Assembly: GCF_002000485.1 (NCBI RefSeq)
Contig: NZ_MLAJ01000002.1
Location: 372,001-436,000 of the forward strand
Reading direction: 5' to 3'
DNA length: 64,000 nucleotides
Source of the DNA: Rodentibacter ratti
Lineage (GTDB): Bacteria; Pseudomonadota; Gammaproteobacteria; Enterobacterales; Pasteurellaceae
The stretch's first letter is position 1; every line of letters starts with the position of its first letter. Of the stretch, positions 18,973 through 29,937 are shown one piece after another. The notes under the pieces were generated by a model that saw only the letters and a list, made by a program, of their open reading frames with translations, was not told the origin of the DNA and made no database searches. The translations under genes and the position numbers were made by a program.

Positions 18973-21561
18973 ATGCAAGAACAATATCGTCCCGATATGA
19001 TTGAACCGAAAGTTCAGCAATATTGGGCAGAGAATAAGGTTTTCAAAGCCGTTAAAGATACCAATAAAGAGAAATATTATTGTCTTTCTATGTTCCCGTA
19101 TCCGTCCGGCCGCCTGCATATGGGGCATGTGCGTAACTATACGATCGGTGATGTGGTTTCACGTTATCAACGTATGAACGGTAAAAATGTATTGCAGCCC
19201 ATCGGTTGGGATGCCTTTGGTTTACCTGCTGAAGGGGCGGCAATTAAACACAAAACCGCACCGGCAAAATGGACATACGAAAACATTGAATATATGAAAA
19301 ACCAGCTCAAAATGTTGGGTTTTGGTTATGACTGGGATCGTGAAATTGCGACCTGTAAACCTGAATACTACAAATGGGAACAATGGTTTTTTACCGAGCT
19401 TTATAGAAAAGGTTTAGTGTATAAAAAAACCTCAACGGTAAACTGGTGTCCGAATGATGAAACCGTGCTTGCCAACGAGCAAGTGCATGATGGTTGCTGT
19501 TGGCGTTGCGATACCCCGGTGGAACAAAAAGAAATTCCTCAATGGTTTATTAAAATCACGGATTATGCCGAGCAATTATTAGGCGGGCTGGATAATCTTC
19601 CGCAATGGCCGGATATGGTGAAAACCATGCAACGCAACTGGATTGGACGTTCCGAAGGGGTGGAAATTATCTTTGAAGTAGCGGATACCAATGAGAAAGT
19701 GGCGGTTTACACTACTCGCCCGGATACCTTCTATGGCGTGAGTTATTTAGGCATTGCCGCCGCTCATCCTTTGGCAAGCCTTGCAGCACAAAATAATCCA
19801 GAACTGGCTGCATTCATTCAAGAAGCGAAAAACGCCAAAGTTGCCGAAGCCGATCTTGCCACCATGGAGAAAAAAGGGATGGCGACAGGCTTGTTCGCAA
19901 TTCATCCGTTAACCGGGGAAAAATTACCGATTTGGGTGGCAAATTTCGTATTAATGCACTATGGTACGGGGGCGGTAATGGCGGTTCCGGCACATGATCA
20001 ACGTGACTATGAGTTCGCACAAAAATATGCCCTACCATTAAAACAAGTGATCGCGCCACTTGCCGACCAAGAAATTGATTTAACCAAAGAAGCGTTCATC
20101 GAACATGGTGTATTAGTTAATTCTGCCGAATTTGACGGCTTAGACTTCGACGGCGCATTCAACGGTATTGCAAATAAACTTGAAAAATTAGGCGTGGGTA
20201 AACGCCAAGTGAACTACCGCTTGCGTGATTGGGGTGTTTCCCGTCAACGTTATTGGGGCGCACCAATCCCAATGCTGACCCTTGAAAACGGTGATGTCGT
20301 GCCTGCTCCATTAGAAGATTTACCGATTATTCTGCCTGAAGATGTGGTGATGGATGGGGTGAAAAGCCCGATTAAAGCGGATCCAAACTGGGCAAAAACC
20401 ACCTTTAACGGTGCACCTGCATTAAAAGAAACGGACACTTTTGATACCTTTATGGAATCTTCTTGGTATTACGCCCGTTACACCTCACCAACCTTTGCAG
20501 AGGCAATGTTAGATAAAGAAGAAGCGAATTACTGGTTACCGGTGGATCAATATATCGGCGGTATTGAGCATGCGACTATGCACCTATTATATTTCCGTTT
20601 CTTCCACAAACTCTTGCGTGATGCAGGTTTTGTAACAAGTGATGAACCGACCGTTAAGTTGTTATGTCAAGGTATGGTGCTTGCCGATGCATTCTATTAC
20701 ACCAGCCCGACTAACGAGCGTATTTGGGTCAGCCCAACGCAAGTGACCCTCGAGCGAGATGAGAAAGGCCGCATTATCAAGGCGACGGATCCTGAAGGAC
20801 ATGAGCTGGTCCATTCCGGTATGACCAAAATGTCGAAATCGAAAAACAACGGTATCGACCCACAAGAAATGGTGGAAAAATACGGTGCGGATACCGTTCG
20901 CCTATTTATGATGTTCGCCTCCCCTGCGGAAATGACCCTTGAATGGCAAGAATCCGGTGTAGAAGGGGCAAAACGCTTCTTAGGCCGAGTGTGGAACTTG
21001 GTGTATCAATATCAACAAAACCCGGCAAAAACAGCCTTAGATGTGACCGCTCTTTCTGCGGATCAAAAAGCCCTTCGCCGTGAAGTACATAAAACCATTG
21101 CCAAAGTGAGTGACGATATTGGTCGCCGTCAAACCTTCAACACGGCTATTGCGGCAATTATGGAATTGATGAACAAACTCACCAAAGCGCCATTGGATAG
21201 CGAGCAGGATCGTGCGGTCATGGCAGAAGCCTTAAGTGCCGTCGTGCGTATGCTTTATCCGATTACCCCACATATTTGCTTTGAGTTATGGCAGGCTCTC
21301 GGCAACGAAAACAGCATTGATACCGCAGAATGGGTGAAAGCCGATGAAGCGGCGATGGTCGAAGATGAAAAACTCATTGTTGTTCAGGTGAACGGTAAGG
21401 TGCGTGGCAAAGTGACGGTGGCGGCAGATGCCGATGAAGAAATGGTAAAAACCATTGCTTTTGCCGATGAAAATGTGAAGAAATTTACCGATGGTCAGCA
21501 AATCGTGAAAGTGATTTATGTCTCAGGTAAATTATTAAATGTTGTGGTGAAACCACAATAA
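18973..21561 (+). CDS. leuS: LeuS, leucyl-tRNA synthetase
   Basis: 862 residues, standard length. It charges tRNA-Leu. The class I ATP site HMGH is at residues 49-52 and KMSKS at 619-623. Between them lies the CP1 editing domain, with [12 protein letters not shown] and [15 protein letters not shown], which hydrolyses misacylated tRNA. A zinc-type cysteine cluster is seen in VNWCPND and [13 protein letters not shown] upstream supports the start. An uptake signal sits just before the gene. Confidence 0.98.
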   Translation: MQEQYRPDMIEPKVQQYWAENKVFKAVKDTNKEKYYCLSMFPYPSGRLHMGHVRNYTIGDVVSRYQRMNGKNVLQPIGWDAFGLPAEGAAIKHKTAPAKWTYENIEYMKNQLKMLGFGYDWDREIATCKPEYYKWEQWFFTELYRKGLVYKKTSTVNWCPNDETVLANEQVHDGCCWRCDTPVEQKEIPQWFIKITDYAEQLLGGLDNLPQWPDMVKTMQRNWIGRSEGVEIIFEVADTNEKVAVYTTRPDTFYGVSYLGIAAAHPLASLAAQNNPELAAFIQEAKNAKVAEADLATMEKKGMATGLFAIHPLTGEKLPIWVANFVLMHYGTGAVMAVPAHDQRDYEFAQKYALPLKQVIAPLADQEIDLTKEAFIEHGVLVNSAEFDGLDFDGAFNGIANKLEKLGVGKRQVNYRLRDWGVSRQRYWGAPIPMLTLENGDVVPAPLEDLPIILPEDVVMDGVKSPIKADPNWAKTTFNGAPALKETDTFDTFMESSWYYARYTSPTFAEAMLDKEEANYWLPVDQYIGGIEHATMHLLYFRFFHKLLRDAGFVTSDEPTVKLLCQGMVLADAFYYTSPTNERIWVSPTQVTLERDEKGRIIKATDPEGHELVHSGMTKMSKSKNNGIDPQEMVEKYGADTVRLFMMFASPAEMTLEWQESGVEGAKRFLGRVWNLVYQYQQNPAKTALDVTALSADQKALRREVHKTIAKVSDDIGRRQTFNTAIAAIMELMNKLTKAPLDSEQDRAVMAEALSAVVRMLYPITPHICFELWQALGNENSIDTAEWVKADEAAMVEDEKLIVVQVNGKVRGKVTVAADADEEMVKTIAFADENVKKFTDGQQIVKVIYVSGKLLNVVVKPQ

Positions 21562-21574
21562 CCCATAAAAAAAT

Positions 21575-21601
21575 AACCGCACTTATTACCAAAGTGCGGT
21601 T
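21575..21601 (+). terminator. Inverted uptake-signal hairpin between leuS and lptE
   Basis: AACCGCACTT and AAGTGCGGTT pair, 13 bases after the leuS stop, followed by GATTTT. It probably ends or reduces leuS transcription before lptE. Confidence 0.6.
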
Positions 21602-21620
21602 GATTTTAAAGGTGATTTTT

Positions 21621-22124
21621 ATGATGAAATCAATCAAAAGATTATTTTTTGCGACGACAGTGGCAACACTTTCAGCCTGTGGTTGGCATCTTCAAAATGG
21701 TGCATTAATTCCGCAAGAATTACAAACTTTAACTTTTGCAAGTAGTGATCCTTATAGTGAAATGTCAATGGCAGTCCGTCGCCAATTACAAATCAATAAT
21801 GTCAATCTTGTTAAACCAACGCAAGGCGTACCCGTTCTGCGTATCAATAAGCAAACCAGCGATAATCAGGTCGCATCCATTTTTAAACGAGGACGTGAAG
21901 CAGAAAAAGTCTTAACGTTGGAGGTGGAAGCCAGCGTACGTTTAGCCAATGGTGAAACTTATCCAATCAGCGCAAAAGTAAACCGTACTTTCTTTGATAA
22001 TTCACGGGCAGCATTGGCAAAAGCCGCCGAGCGTGATGTGATTTGGAACGATATGCGTGATCAAGCCGCACGCCAACTCATTACTAAAATGGTGGCATTA
22101 CAACACCAAGTAAAAGGTAAGTAA
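21621..22124 (+). CDS. lptE: LptE, LPS assembly lipoprotein
   Basis: 167 residues. LptE is an outer-membrane lipoprotein that plugs the LptD barrel in lipopolysaccharide export. A lipoprotein signal ends at LSAC, giving the mature CGWHLQNG typical of the family. The ATG at 21621 follows AAAGGTG with good spacing; a frame from 21594 would begin inside the terminator. It overlaps holA by one base. The order leuS-lptE-holA is conserved in gammaproteobacteria. Confidence 0.95.
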   Translation: MMKSIKRLFFATTVATLSACGWHLQNGALIPQELQTLTFASSDPYSEMSMAVRRQLQINNVNLVKPTQGVPVLRINKQTSDNQVASIFKRGREAEKVLTLEVEASVRLANGETYPISAKVNRTFFDNSRAALAKAAERDVIWNDMRDQAARQLITKMVALQHQVKGK

Positions 22125-23158
22125 TGAATCGTCTTTTTCCTGAGCAACTAGCCCACCATGTAAGCCAACGTCTAGCCAAGGCATATTTATTGGTTGGGCA
22201 AGATCCGCTGTTACTCAGTGAAAGTGAAGATACTATTTATCAAACTGCTATTCAGCAAGATTTTGATGAAAAACATACAGTGCAAATTGATAGCCAAACC
22301 GATTGGGGACAACTTATTGAAACCAGTCAGTCGATGGGACTATTTTTTAACAAACAAATTCTGGTTCTCAATTTACCGGAAACCTTGAGCGCATCTTTGC
22401 AGAAAAATCTGCAAGAGTTCGTTAGCTCATTGACCGAAGATATTCTGCTTATGCTCAGCGTAGCGAAATTCCCCAAAACAATGGAGAAACAAGCTTGGTT
22501 TTTGACGCTTAGTCAGTATGAACCAGATTTGATATTGATTAATTGCCAAACGCCAACGGTGGAAAATCTTCCCCGCTGGGTAAAAAATCGGATTCAATCA
22601 ATGGGGTTAACGGCTGATGATGAAGCCATTCAGCAGCTTTGTTATAGCTATGAAAATAACCTGCTTGCATTAAAACAAACTTTGCAACTCTTGGATTTAC
22701 TTCATCCTGATCACAAACTCAATTACAACCGAGTGATTGAAGTGGTTGAACAATCTTCCATATTTACACCTTTTCAATGGATTGACGCACTTCTTGCGGG
22801 CAAAGCAAATCGAGCTAAACGAATTTTAAACGGTTTACAAGCGGAGGATATTCAACCAATAATTTTACTTCGTACCTTACAACGTGAATTATTGACAATA
22901 CTTGAGCTTACAAAACCCCAACAACACATTCGCATAACCGATGCTTTACCTATTCAACAAATTAAGTCAGAATTTGATCGTCTTAAAATTTGGCAAAATC
23001 GCCGACCGCTCTTTTTAACCGCAGTACAACGATTAACCTATCAAAAACTCTATGAAATTATCCAAGAGTTAGCCGATATCGAACGCCTCGCCAAACAAGA
23101 ATTTAGCCATAATGTGTGGGAAAAATTAGCGGATTTATCCGTTAAAGTTTGCTCATAG
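22124..23158 (+). CDS. holA: HolA, DNA polymerase III delta subunit
   Basis: 344 residues. Delta is the wrench that opens the beta sliding clamp within the clamp loader. The protein has the expected N-terminus (LVGQDPLLLSES) and a C-terminal collar-like helical domain; sequence is variable in the family, so the call rests also on leuS-lptE-holA order. Its last 17 bases overlap the end of the convergent mutT. Confidence 0.93.
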   Translation: MNRLFPEQLAHHVSQRLAKAYLLVGQDPLLLSESEDTIYQTAIQQDFDEKHTVQIDSQTDWGQLIETSQSMGLFFNKQILVLNLPETLSASLQKNLQEFVSSLTEDILLMLSVAKFPKTMEKQAWFLTLSQYEPDLILINCQTPTVENLPRWVKNRIQSMGLTADDEAIQQLCYSYENNLLALKQTLQLLDLLHPDHKLNYNRVIEVVEQSSIFTPFQWIDALLAGKANRAKRILNGLQAEDIQPIILLRTLQRELLTILELTKPQQHIRITDALPIQQIKSEFDRLKIWQNRRPLFLTAVQRLTYQKLYEIIQELADIERLAKQEFSHNVWEKLADLSVKVCS

Positions 23159-23561
23159 ATAAATCGGTTTCCGCAATCAAACGCTGAATGAGCTTTGCAT
23201 TGGCCGGTGGAAATAATCCGGCATCTAATGCTCTTTGTTCAATCCAAAAACCTTCTTGCCCTTCACGCCCAAAAGGTTCACCGATCCATTCATCTACAAT
23301 ATAAAAAAAGAACGAAATCAGCTTAGTGGGATATTCAAACTGAAAGCGTTCATACAACTCGGCATTTAATACCACAATACCGATTTCTTCTTCCAATTCA
23401 CGTTTTAGAGCCTGTTCCGGCGTTTCACCGGCATCCACTTTGCCACCGGGGAATTCAAGAGATTGGGCAAAATCCTGCCCTTCCAAACGTTGGGTTAAAT
23501 AAATCTGCCCGAATTCATTACGAATAATGCCTGCAGCAACTTGTATTACTGGTTTTTCCAT
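23142..23561 (-). CDS. mutT: MutT, 8-oxo-dGTP diphosphatase
   Basis: 139 residues. MutT removes oxidised dGTP from the nucleotide pool. The Nudix box runs from GGKVDAGET to RELEEEIG, with the glutamates that bind metal. It lies downstream of secA on the same strand, separated by a hairpin, as in E. coli and H. influenzae. Its 3' end overlaps holA on the opposite strand by 17 bases. Confidence 0.96.
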   Translation of the reverse strand: MEKPVIQVAAGIIRNEFGQIYLTQRLEGQDFAQSLEFPGGKVDAGETPEQALKRELEEEIGIVVLNAELYERFQFEYPTKLISFFFYIVDEWIGEPFGREGQEGFWIEQRALDAGLFPPANAKLIQRLIAETDLSMSKL

Positions 23562-23579
23562 TTTGTTAAATCCAATATG

Positions 23580-23612
23580 AAAAAAGTGCGGTCAAAACAA
23601 CCGCACTTTTGG
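23580..23612 (-). terminator. Inverted uptake-signal hairpin between secA and mutT
   Basis: AAAAGTGCGGT and ACCGCACTTTT form a hairpin 10 bases after the secA stop, with a T run on the minus strand. Confidence 0.75.
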
Positions 23613-23621
23613 TGAGTGCCA

Positions 23622-26318
23622 TTAATTATATTTAGCGCGGCTACCATGACAATGTTTATATTTCTTGCCGGAACCGCAAGGGCAAGGCTCATTTCGTCCT
23701 ACATGGCGATCAGAATAATCTTCCGCCTGTTGTGCCGAACTATTTTCATCTACAGGCTTATGGCTCTGGGTTTCACGTGCTGCCATTTCTTGACGCAGAC
23801 GTTCCGCCTCCTCAACTTCCTCTTGAGTACGCACACGGACACGAGTAAGAGTCGTAATAACCTGATGTTTTAAAGAGTCCAACATTTCTGTAAACATACG
23901 GAAAGACTCTTTTTTGTATTCCTGTTTCGGATCTTTTTGCGCATAACCACGTAAATGAATCCCTTGGCGGAGATAATCCATTGCAGCCAAGTGCTCTTTC
24001 CAGAGTTCATCAAGAGTTTGTAACATCACACCTTTTTCAAAATGACGCATGGTTTCTTCACCGACAAGCGCTTCTTTTTCGTTGTATTCTTCTTCTGCAA
24101 TTTCTACAATGCGTTCACGCAAGTTTTCTTCGTGAAGGTTAGAATCTTCTTCCAACCAATGCGCAATCGGCAACTCCATACCGAACTCTTGTGCAAGACG
24201 TTCTTCAAGCCCTTTGATATCCCATTGCTCTTCCAAAGATTGCGGTGGGATATATTGATCAATCACATTGTTAAATACATCATGGCGAATCGCTTTGATC
24301 GTTTCTGAAATATCATCGTTATCCAACAAGTGATTACGTTGCTCATAAATAGCATGACGTTGATCATTAGCAACATCATCATATTCAAGTAAATTTTTAC
24401 GTCCATCAAAGTGGAAAGCTTCTACTTTTGCTTGTGCAGAGGCGATCACTTTTGCCAACATTTTGGACTCCATCGCCTCACCCGGCACCGTGAAGGCTTT
24501 GCGCATTAAATTGAGCTTGCCTTCATTGAGGTAAATTCGCATCAAGCCGTCTTCCAAAGAAAGATAGAAACGGGACGAGCCCGGGTCGCCTTGACGACCG
24601 GAACGACCACGCAGCTGGTTATCGATACGGCGTGATTCATGACGCTCAGTGCCGATAATATGTAAACCGCCGGCTTTCATCACAATGTCGTGATTTTTCT
24701 CCCATTCGGCTTTTAACGCATCAAGTTGTTCTTGGGTTGGGTTATCTAATTTCGCCGCCTGCGCTCTCCAGTTACCACCTAGGATAATATCTGTACCACG
24801 CCCGGCCATATTGGTTGCGATGGTTACTGCTCCCGGGTAGCCGGCTTCAGCTACAATTTCCGCTTCCTGTTGGTGGAATTTCGCATTTAATACATTGTGT
24901 TTAATCCCTGCTTTATCCAATGCTTTGGATAATTCTTCCGATTTTTCAACAGAAATCGTCCCCACTAATACGGGTTGTTGGCGTGCGACACAATCTTTAA
25001 TATCTTCAATAATCGCATTGAATTTGTATTCTTCATTTTCAAACATTAAGTCTGTTCGATCATCACGAATCATTGGGCGATTGGTCGGAATCACCACGGT
25101 TTCTAAACCATAAATTTGTTGAAACTCAAAGGCTTCGGTATCCGCTGTACCGGTCATCCCTGCAAGTTTTTCATATAAGCGGAAGTAGTTTTGGTAAGAA
25201 ATAGAAGCGACAGTTTGGTTTTCACTCTTAATATCCACCCCTTCTTTGGCTTCAATGGCTTGATGTAAACCGTCAGACCAACGACGCCCTGCCATAGTAC
25301 GGCCGGTATGCTCATCTACGATCACAATTTCACCATCTTTTACAATGTAGTCCACATCACGTTCAAATAAAGTATGGGCGCGTAATGCCGCCATCACGTG
25401 GTGTAATAACACAATGCGACCCGGTGAATAGAGTGAATCGCCCTCCGGCATTAAACCCTGTTCGATTAACCAATTTTCAACTTTTTCCTGTCCGCGTTCA
25501 GTGAGGTGCGCCTGTTTGGATTTAAGATCCAGCGTGAAATCACCTTCACCTTGGTACTCCTCGGTGTCTTCTTTTTCTTGCTTAATCAAGCTCGGAATCA
25601 GTTTATTCACGGCAATATAAAGATCCGAACTGTCTTCCGCCTGACCGGAAATAATTAACGGAGTACGAGCTTCATCAATTAAAATAGAATCCACTTCATC
25701 CACTAACGCATAACCTAAAGTACGTTGAAAACGCTCTTCTTTTGAGTGGGCTAAATTATCACGTAAATAGTCAAAACCGAGTTCGCTATTAGTGGCGTAA
25801 GTAATATCCGCTGCATAAGCTGCTCGTTTTGCTTCCGGTGGCAAGCCCGGAATATTTACCCCCACACTCATCCCTAAAAATTCAAATAATGGACGGTTGG
25901 TTTCCGCATCTCGGCGTGCTAGGTAATCATTGACCGTAACCACATGTACCCCTTTGCCTTCAAGAGCAATCAGGTAACAAGGCAAGGTTGCGGTTAAGGT
26001 TTTCCCTTCACCGGTACGCATCTCCGCAATGCAACGATTCGTCAATACCATACCGCCAATAAGTTGCACATCAAAGTGACGCATCCCTAACACACGTTTA
26101 CTCGCTTCACGCACCGTAGCGAAAGCTTCCGGTAAAATATCTTGCAAGGTTTCGCCTGCATTCAAACGCTCACGGAATTCATCAGTTTTAGCACGAAGTT
26201 GTTCATCGGTTAAGGCTTCAAATTCCGGTTCTAATTTATTAATTTTGATAACTTGTTTTTTAAGTTTACGTAAAATTCGGTCGTTACGACTACCAAAGAT
26301 TTTTGTTAAAATACTCAT
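23622..26318 (-). CDS. secA: SecA, preprotein translocase ATPase
   Basis: 898 residues, full length. SecA drives proteins through SecYEG using ATP. Walker A is in MRTGEGKT and Walker B in [13 protein letters not shown]. The helicase-like second half has GRGTDI and [10 protein letters not shown]. The C-terminus carries the zinc-binding [14 protein letters not shown] that binds SecB and phospholipid. The only plausible ribosome-binding site (AAAGAGAAATT before the ATG) lies near stem-loops in the secM-secA gap, consistent with control by SecM. Confidence 0.98.
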   Translation of the reverse strand: MSILTKIFGSRNDRILRKLKKQVIKINKLEPEFEALTDEQLRAKTDEFRERLNAGETLQDILPEAFATVREASKRVLGMRHFDVQLIGGMVLTNRCIAEMRTGEGKTLTATLPCYLIALEGKGVHVVTVNDYLARRDAETNRPLFEFLGMSVGVNIPGLPPEAKRAAYAADITYATNSELGFDYLRDNLAHSKEERFQRTLGYALVDEVDSILIDEARTPLIISGQAEDSSDLYIAVNKLIPSLIKQEKEDTEEYQGEGDFTLDLKSKQAHLTERGQEKVENWLIEQGLMPEGDSLYSPGRIVLLHHVMAALRAHTLFERDVDYIVKDGEIVIVDEHTGRTMAGRRWSDGLHQAIEAKEGVDIKSENQTVASISYQNYFRLYEKLAGMTGTADTEAFEFQQIYGLETVVIPTNRPMIRDDRTDLMFENEEYKFNAIIEDIKDCVARQQPVLVGTISVEKSEELSKALDKAGIKHNVLNAKFHQQEAEIVAEAGYPGAVTIATNMAGRGTDIILGGNWRAQAAKLDNPTQEQLDALKAEWEKNHDIVMKAGGLHIIGTERHESRRIDNQLRGRSGRQGDPGSSRFYLSLEDGLMRIYLNEGKLNLMRKAFTVPGEAMESKMLAKVIASAQAKVEAFHFDGRKNLLEYDDVANDQRHAIYEQRNHLLDNDDISETIKAIRHDVFNNVIDQYIPPQSLEEQWDIKGLEERLAQEFGMELPIAHWLEEDSNLHEENLRERIVEIAEEEYNEKEALVGEETMRHFEKGVMLQTLDELWKEHLAAMDYLRQGIHLRGYAQKDPKQEYKKESFRMFTEMLDSLKHQVITTLTRVRVRTQEEVEEAERLRQEMAARETQSHKPVDENSSAQQAEDYSDRHVGRNEPCPCGSGKKYKHCHGSRAKYN

Positions 26319-26440
26319 AATTTCTCTTTAAAAATAATAGGTTAGACGAATCAATGTGTAAAATTTCTTAAATTTTGCATATCACAATGATCTTATAATA
26401 CGAATTTTCCACATTCGTACTGATTATAGAAAATCAGAAA
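26319..26440 (-). promoter_or_regulatory. secM-secA intergenic region with stem-loops
   Basis: 122 bases. On the minus strand, just after the secM stop, two hairpins follow one another: CTGATT/AATCAG (26420-26437) and TACGAA/TTCGTA (26399-26419). AAAATT-type inverted repeats lie closer to secA. In E. coli a stem-loop in this gap hides the secA ribosome-binding site until a ribosome stalls on SecM. The predicted hairpins here do not obviously cover the secA site, so folding is uncertain. Confidence 0.5.
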
Positions 26441-26743
26441 TTAAATGAGTAAAGGACCTGCACGGATAGGAGCTAGAGGATTCAATACCGCCACGATGAA
26501 GTGCGGTTGAATTTCAACTTGTTTTTTTGTTGAATGAGAAATAGAAGGTTGCTGGAATTGTTGGTGTTGCTCATTGTGCAACACTTTTACTGTTTCCAAC
26601 ACTTGTTGAACCGACACATTGGATGAATAGTTTTCCGCCGGTTGATTTTCTAAACTTTGAGCATTAGGCAAAGCAAAGATAGCGATCATACTTAAAAGTA
26701 ATCGCGACCAAAAATTTGGTTTGGTTTTGCCTGAAATCATCAT
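26441..26743 (-). CDS. secM: SecM-type secretion monitor, arrest peptide
   Basis: 100 residues, shorter than E. coli SecM. A signal-like N-terminus (SRLLLSMIAIFALPNAQS) would target it to the Sec machinery. It ends HFIVAVLNPLAPIRAGPLLI: the RAGP core matches the E. coli arrest motif, in which the ribosome stalls at the final proline. The upstream Phe, Trp and Ile positions and the Gly before IRAGP are not conserved (the Gly is Pro here). Location directly before secA supports the role. Two adjacent ATG codons can serve as start. Confidence 0.85.
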   Translation of the reverse strand: MMISGKTKPNFWSRLLLSMIAIFALPNAQSLENQPAENYSSNVSVQQVLETVKVLHNEQHQQFQQPSISHSTKKQVEIQPHFIVAVLNPLAPIRAGPLLI

Positions 26744-26771
26744 CTCGTTGTTTATTACAAAAATTGCGTGT

Positions 26772-26800
26772 ATTGTAGCGGAAATCTAAACTGATGTCAT
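26772..26800 (-). promoter_or_regulatory. Predicted secM-secA promoter
   Basis: Read on the minus strand: ATGACA (26800-26795), 17 bp, TACAAT (26777-26772). It lies in the 73 bp gap between divergent secM and the DciA-like gene and would start RNA about 20 bases before secM. Confidence 0.6.
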
Positions 26801-26816
26801 TTATTGGGGTTATTTC

Positions 26817-27146
26817 ATGAAAAACAAGGTGGAACGTTATCAAAAGGCCGTGAATATCGTCGAGATAATAGAACAGTCACCCTTTGCCCAAATAATGCAA
26901 AAAGGCTTGGCAATACATGAATTAAACCAAAAACTTAACCGCACTTTTCCCCCTGAATTTCAAGGTTTATTTCGTATCGGTCAGATAAACGGGGATACAT
27001 TGTTTATTGAAGTCGCAAATGCGATTGTTAGACAGGGGATGTTGTTTCGCCAACAGGATTTATTAGCGTTGATTCAAAAAGATTACCCACAGGTAAAAAA
27101 ACTTGATTTGAAAATCAGTCCTGAATTTAACAGCGCTATGCCTTAA
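26817..27146 (+). CDS. DUF721/DciA-like protein
   Basis: 109 residues. The pattern of IIEQSPFAQIMQKGLAIHELNQKL and the later GQINGDTLFIEVANAIVRQGMLFRQ fits the DUF721 family, whose best known member DciA helps load the replicative helicase DnaB in bacteria lacking DnaC. The core domain (DciA-type KH-like fold) appears complete. It faces away from secM, and its last 11 bases overlap the end of dam. Family call moderately sure; the helicase-loading role is inference. Confidence 0.7.
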   Translation: MKNKVERYQKAVNIVEIIEQSPFAQIMQKGLAIHELNQKLNRTFPPEFQGLFRIGQINGDTLFIEVANAIVRQGMLFRQQDLLALIQKDYPQVKKLDLKISPEFNSAMP

Positions 27147-27987
27147 AAATTGCAATCAACTCTTTCACTTTCACCCGTTTTTCTGAATTTTGGCTAATTG
27201 AGCGCTGCACTTTGACCCGTTTAAATTTCGCACCTTTGTAAATTTCTCGGGTAAATTTTATATCATGGTTAGAAATCAAAACGGGAATTTGTTTTTCCTT
27301 TTGTACTTTTTTAGCGAGTTCTGCTAAGGCTCGTTGGTGTTCCAAATCAAATTCATTGCCTGCATAGCTGGTAAAATTAGTCATTTGTTGCAACGGCGCA
27401 TAGGGCGGATCACAGTAAATCACCGATGTTTTATCCGCCAGTTCAAAGGTTTGTTTAAAATCACTACATAAAAAGACCGCACTTTGAGCTTTGTGTGCAA
27501 AATAACGAAGTTCATCCTCCGGGAAATAATGGGTTTTATAGTCGCCAAAAGGCACATTAAATTCATTTTTACTGTTATAACGACACAGCCCATTAAAACC
27601 AAATCGATTTAGATAAAGAAAAATAACAGAGCGCTCAAAGGGATCACGGGATTCGTTGAATTGTTGGCGTTTCGCATAATAGTAATCGGGCGTATTGGCT
27701 TGAGGTGAAAAGAAAATCGGTTTACAAGCGTCAATATATTGATCTACGTTATCTTTAACAATATTAAATAAATTAATCAAATCAGGGTTAATATCCGCCA
27801 GGATATAGCGCTCAAAATTAGAATTTAAAAAAACGGCTCCCGCGCCTACAAAAGGTTCAATCAAACATTGTTTTTTCTTTGGAAAAGCTTTGTTTATATC
27901 ATCCGTTAGACGAAACTTGCCGCCCGCCCATTTCAAAAAAGGGCGGTGCTTTATCTTAGATTTAATTTGTTTTTTCGGACGTAACAT
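27136..27987 (-). CDS. dam: Dam, DNA adenine methyltransferase
   Basis: 283 residues. Dam methylates adenine in GATC, marking the parental strand for mismatch repair. The SAM-binding region is LKWAGGKFRL plus EPFVGAGAVFLN, and the catalytic motif is CDPPYAPL. The start at 27987 leaves one base after the aroB stop; an in-frame ATG at 28020 would overlap aroB. The aroK-aroB-dam order matches enterobacteria and H. influenzae. Confidence 0.95.
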   Translation of the reverse strand: MLRPKKQIKSKIKHRPFLKWAGGKFRLTDDINKAFPKKKQCLIEPFVGAGAVFLNSNFERYILADINPDLINLFNIVKDNVDQYIDACKPIFFSPQANTPDYYYAKRQQFNESRDPFERSVIFLYLNRFGFNGLCRYNSKNEFNVPFGDYKTHYFPEDELRYFAHKAQSAVFLCSDFKQTFELADKTSVIYCDPPYAPLQQMTNFTSYAGNEFDLEHQRALAELAKKVQKEKQIPVLISNHDIKFTREIYKGAKFKRVKVQRSISQNSEKRVKVKELIAIFKA

Positions 27988-27988
27988 T

Positions 27989-29077
27989 TTAGTCCGCTTG
28001 AGAACAACGGCGGATAGCATTTAGCACAAGCTTATGATCCGTGTCTGTTGCCACATAAGCTTGTCCTAGCGATTTAAGTAATACAAGGCGTAATTTACCG
28101 GCGAGAACTTTTTTATCACGCATCATATGCGGCAAATAGTCTTCCGGTTGCATACCATCCGGTGATACAGTGGGTAAATTGGCACGGGCAAGTAATTTTT
28201 CTAAACGGGCGACATCTTCTACGGAAATATTGCCCAATTCCTCTGAAAGTGCGGCTGCCATCATCATTCCTACGGAAACCGCTTCACCATGTAACCAGTT
28301 GCCATAGCCAAGATGTGTCTCAATAGCGTGCCCAAAAGTATGCCCAAGATTTAACAAGGCACGATCGCCTTTCTCTGTTTCATCGCGAGCCACAACATCC
28401 GCTTTTATTTGGCAGCAGCGGGCAATACAATACTGAAGTGCATCTTGTTTCAGCGCAACAAGATCATCAATATTCTTTTCTAACCATTCAAAAAATTCAT
28501 AGTCTAGAATTGCACCGTATTTAATAACTTCCGCAAGCCCTGCATTGACTTCACGTTTTGGCAAGGTATTCAGCGTAAGCGTATCAATCATTACTGCAGT
28601 AGGTTGATAGAACGCACCAATCATATTCTTACCAAGCTCATGATTGACTGCTGTTTTCCCTCCTACGGAAGAATCTACCTGAGAAAGTAAAGTAGTCGGA
28701 ATTTGAATTAAACGGACACCACGCTGATAGCTTGCCGCAGCAAAACCAGCAACATCTCCGATAACCCCACCACCCAATGCGATAATTGTTGTATCACGAC
28801 CATGATTGCCTTGTAAAAGTTTGGTAAAAATCAGATTAAGAGAATCAAGAGTTTTATACTTTTCTCCATCAGGCAATAAGACATGATCGACAACACATCC
28901 CCGCTTTTCAAGGGCTTCTGTCACTGCTTTCAGATAAAACTGTGCGATCGTTGGATTACTTACAATCATCACTCGTTCCCCATCTTCAACCGGATAGCGA
29001 TGTTCATCTTGTAACAAACCACTGCCGATTAAAATCGGATAACGACGTTCTTGTAATTCCACATTTATGCACTGCAT
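27989..29077 (-). CDS. aroB: AroB, 3-dehydroquinate synthase
   Basis: 362 residues, normal length. It cyclises DAHP to 3-dehydroquinate in the shikimate pathway, using NAD and a metal. The NAD-binding [11 protein letters not shown] segment and metal-binding residues in [10 protein letters not shown] and [10 protein letters not shown] are present. It lies 41 bases behind aroK in the same operon. Confidence 0.98.
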   Translation of the reverse strand: MQCINVELQERRYPILIGSGLLQDEHRYPVEDGERVMIVSNPTIAQFYLKAVTEALEKRGCVVDHVLLPDGEKYKTLDSLNLIFTKLLQGNHGRDTTIIALGGGVIGDVAGFAAASYQRGVRLIQIPTTLLSQVDSSVGGKTAVNHELGKNMIGAFYQPTAVMIDTLTLNTLPKREVNAGLAEVIKYGAILDYEFFEWLEKNIDDLVALKQDALQYCIARCCQIKADVVARDETEKGDRALLNLGHTFGHAIETHLGYGNWLHGEAVSVGMMMAAALSEELGNISVEDVARLEKLLARANLPTVSPDGMQPEDYLPHMMRDKKVLAGKLRLVLLKSLGQAYVATDTDHKLVLNAIRRCSQAD

Positions 29078-29118
29078 AATTTATCCTTACAGTAATGATT
29101 AAATACAACTAATTAAAG

Positions 29119-29661
29119 CTAAAGCGAACCATTGAGCCCATTCATATTATCAATTAAATCAATAATTTGATTCACCATCACTTTGGCGTTTTGGTCATCG
29201 GTAGGAAGGGTAATATCCGCAATTTCCTCATATAATGGGTTACGGATTTTTGCCAGATCTTCTAACACTTGGCGAGGATCTTCCACATCTTGTAAGAGTG
29301 GTCGTTTTTTATCCCGTTGCGTACGCTGAAATTGTTTATCTACGGTAGTTTCCAGATAGATCACAATACCACGTGCCGATAAATAGTTACGACTATCCTT
29401 TGAAAGCACAGTTCCACCACCGGTCGAGAGAACAATACCCTGCATTTGGGTTAATTCATTAATGATACGTTCTTCACGTTTACGAAAGCCTTCTTCGCCT
29501 TCTAAATCAAAAATCCAACCGATATCTGCGCCCGAACGTTCTTCAATCACAGCATCAGAATCTAAAAAATCCATATTTAACTGTTGTGCTAACTGACGAC
29601 CAATTGTGCTTTTACCCGCCCCCATCGGCCCTACTAAAAAAATATTACGTTTTTCTGCCAT
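29119..29661 (-). CDS. aroK: AroK, shikimate kinase I
   Basis: 180 residues. It phosphorylates shikimate using ATP. Walker A is [11 protein letters not shown]; shikimate-binding residues lie in [11 protein letters not shown] and STGGGTVL; the lid region is RDKKRPLL. First gene of aroK-aroB-dam. The 276 bp upstream should hold its promoter. Confidence 0.97.
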   Translation of the reverse strand: MAEKRNIFLVGPMGAGKSTIGRQLAQQLNMDFLDSDAVIEERSGADIGWIFDLEGEEGFRKREERIINELTQMQGIVLSTGGGTVLSKDSRNYLSARGIVIYLETTVDKQFQRTQRDKKRPLLQDVEDPRQVLEDLAKIRNPLYEEIADITLPTDDQNAKVMVNQIIDLIDNMNGLNGSL

Positions 29662-29937
29662 TACTCTTTTTTTCTAATGATAAATTTACTCAAATTGATC
29701 TTTTTAATACCAAGCAAAACCATGAAATGAAGGTTGCCAAAAGATCACCCAAAAAATAATGGGGATTATCGCAATAAACCGCCTTAATTTTCAACCTTTA
29801 AAGGGAATTTATTTTCAATAAGCCTAAAGCGCGGTCAAAAATCGTTTAATTTTTACTTACCCATTAAGTGAAGATTAAATTTTCTTTCCCATCCAGCATC
29901 GTGGCGGCAATTTTTATGGAAAATACCGAACATTAAA

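Noticed and set aside
29662-29937. Possible small RNA or gene in the 276 bp between aroK and the GT9 gene
   Set aside because: No open frame or clear hairpin with a T run; only a degenerate uptake signal (GCGGTCAAAAAT) is seen.
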